From NCBI GenBank assembly GCA_029859455.1, contig JAOUDE010000139.1:1-6669 (forward strand): a stretch of 6,669 nt of DNA, given 5' to 3'. Source of the stretch: Ignavibacteria bacterium. GTDB lineage: Bacteria; Bacteroidota; Ignavibacteria; UBA10030; UBA6906. The position numbers were made by a program, and so were the translations under genes. Of the stretch, positions 5,653-6,669 are shown one piece after another; within the stretch, counting starts at the first letter, position 1, and every line of letters begins with the position of its first letter. The notes beneath the pieces are model-generated. The model searched no databases, had not been told where the DNA came from, and worked only from the letters and a program-made list of their open reading frames with translations.

Positions 5653-6112
5653 GCGAGAAAGAAACCGGAACGTGATTTGGCAGCGAAGGCCCTGCAGACC
5701 GGGGGCGAAACTCCCACCGACCCCACGCCAGGTCAAAAAGCGGGCCACCCAGTTCCATGAGCATATCGAAACCGCTTGCTGTATTCATTCCGAAACGGAT
5801 GAGGTTCACGGACGGATGTCCTTTCCCATCACCAGCGTGGCAACTTTGACAGGAGGGCTGATTGAACACCGGTCCGAGTCCCGTCTGAAACGAGAACTGT
5901 TCACCGAATGCCTCATCCCCGCGGACAAAGATCGAACGCTGTGCTGAGGTGAGACCGTCGATCGGACCGTCGAATACCTCATCGTCGGGAGGTGCCTCGG
6001 TCAGCAGCTGGTCGCATGCCGGAACAAGAACCAGGGGGAGCACCGAGATCAGAACAACAAACAACTGTTTGGGTAGAGGCGGCCAGTCATCGGTTATGCC
6101 ACCAGCCGCCAC
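5579..6112 (-). pseudogene. Truncated di-haem oxidoreductase (DHOR, COG3488-like) lipoprotein, N-terminal part only
   Basis: From GTG 6112 the reading frame gives a hydrophobic signal (PKQLFVVLISVLPLVLVPA) followed by a lipobox-type cysteine, then a DHOR N-terminal module: GDEAFGEQF, GLGPVFNQPSCQSCH and GDGKGHPSV. The haem c motif CQSCH is encoded at 5851-5837. Similarity runs through MELGGP (ending near 5741) and then stops; family members normally continue with a second CxxCH and several hundred residues. Beyond 5741 the frame stays open to a stop at 5579 but the residues are unlike the family, and the last 74 bases are antisense to the amidase gene. Neither alternative frame restores a convincing match. 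The start is uncertain: GTG 6112 overlaps feoB by 19 bases, TTG 6064 does not but gives a very short signal, and none has a clear ribosome binding site. Probably a broken gene in an feoB operon, or an assembly join. Confidence 0.6.
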
Positions 6113-6669
6113 ACCTGTGCAACAAAGAAGCATATGGTCAAACCCATTGCCACCGGGAGCAGAGCGGATACTGTTGTCCATTTGGCACTCCCGGTCTCTT
6201 TGTAGATGGTATAGATGGTGGTCGAGCAGGGATTATGGATCAGACTGAACAGCATCAGGTTCACAGCCGTGAGAAGCGTCCACCCCCCTGCCGTCAGGAC
6301 GGAGAGGTATTCTCTCCCCTCAGAGAGTTCAAACATCACTCCGGGTCCGGCATCAAACCCCGTCAGTTTCGCCGTAAGAACCGTCAGCATCAGGATGGTT
6401 GGTATGACAATCTCATTTGCCGGGATGGCGATGATGTATGCGAGGAGAATCACGCCGTTCAGCCCAAGAAGAATCCCGAACGGATCAAGACCGCTTATGG
6501 TATGTTCTGCGAGACTGATTCCACCGATGGTGATGTTGGAAACCAGCCAGATCACGGCACCGGCGGGGACAGCAAAGACGACAGCCCGCCACAGGACGAA
6601 GACCGTCCTGTCGATGAGTGATGTATACAGCGTCTGGAGAATCCTCGGGGGGCGGTACGGCGGCAGCTC
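6094..6669 (-). CDS. feoB: Ferrous iron transporter FeoB, C-terminal part (partial, runs off right edge)
   Basis: The frame is open from the window edge to TAA at 6096-6094 and gives the last 191 residues of a protein normally about 650-750 long. FeoB imports Fe(II) across the inner membrane, driven by an N-terminal GTPase domain that is outside the window. Recognisable parts are ELPPYRPPR (1-9) on the cytoplasmic side, membrane segments at about 29-46, 63-83, 88-103, 131-145 and 165-187, the Gate-like PANEIVIPTILM (83-94), and NPCSTTIYTIYKETGSAKW (146-164) with the conserved cysteine of the second Gate motif. The end, FFVAQVWRLV, is a typical FeoB C-terminus. The haem lipoprotein fragment follows directly on the same strand, so both were probably in one iron-related operon. 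The strand is convergent with the amidase operon. No FeoA or FeoC is seen on this side. Confidence 0.93.
   Translation of the reverse strand, partial: ELPPYRPPRILQTLYTSLIDRTVFVLWRAVVFAVPAGAVIWLVSNITIGGISLAEHTISGLDPFGILLGLNGVILLAYIIAIPANEIVIPTILMLTVLTAKLTGFDAGPGVMFELSEGREYLSVLTAGGWTLLTAVNLMLFSLIHNPCSTTIYTIYKETGSAKWTTVSALLPVAMGLTICFFVAQVWRLVA

Noticed and set aside
5645..5669. TCCGGT/ACCGGA inverted repeat just after the amidase end as a terminator
   Set aside because: A 6-base stem with a 13-base loop and no following T run is too weak to call.
5949..6621. Plus-strand open frames opposite feoB and the DHOR fragment
   Set aside because: Their translations have no family features, while the minus strand encodes clear FeoB and haem-protein sequence.

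Overview
The window comes from a bacterial genome of moderately high GC content (third codon positions are rich in G and C). The outer-membrane style gene set fits a Gram-negative bacterium: a secreted N-acetylmuramoyl-L-alanine amidase, a c-type haem lipoprotein fragment and FeoB. The amidase carries a long inserted segment between its second zinc histidine and its catalytic glutamate, which resembles amidases of the Bacteroidota/FCB assemblage. This placement is weak and no species can be named. There are no RNA genes, CRISPR arrays or insertion sequences.

Plus strand, 1-5652: one tightly packed gene train. It starts with the tail of a short-chain dehydrogenase (to 77). Next come thyA (147-959), folA (956-1426), a MutT-type Nudix hydrolase (1469-1894), a MutY-type adenine glycosylase (1863-2768) and an archaeal-type 8-oxoguanine glycosylase, Ogg2 (2765-3400). 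A 48-residue unknown small protein follows (3425-3571), then a YajQ-family protein (3575-4072) and a secreted amidase (4069-5652). Four junctions overlap and one is separated by 3 bases, so these genes are probably co-transcribed and translationally coupled.

The first part reads as a functional block. ThyA makes dTMP while oxidising methylene-tetrahydrofolate to dihydrofolate, and DHFR recycles that dihydrofolate. The next three genes form a complete 8-oxoguanine (GO) defence: pool cleansing (MutT), removal of A opposite 8-oxoG (MutY) and excision of 8-oxoG itself (Ogg2 in place of the usual MutM/Fpg). The MutY lacks the C-terminal MutT-like domain of E. coli MutY, while a free MutT-like protein is encoded in the overlapping upstream gene. 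The block therefore couples nucleotide precursor supply to precursor and DNA quality control.

Minus strand, 5579-6669: the C-terminal third of the ferrous iron transporter FeoB enters from the right edge. It is followed by the N-terminal part of a lipoprotein of the di-haem oxidoreductase (DHOR, COG3488-like) family. That similarity stops abruptly near 5741 and the rest of the protein is missing, with the end of the amidase gene lying only about 90 bases further on. This is either a truncated pseudogene or an assembly junction.

No wholly new system is evident. The points most worth following are the thyA-folA-mutT-mutY-ogg2 operon, the uncharacterised 48-residue protein, the repeated stop/ribosome-binding-site junctions and the truncated haem protein.
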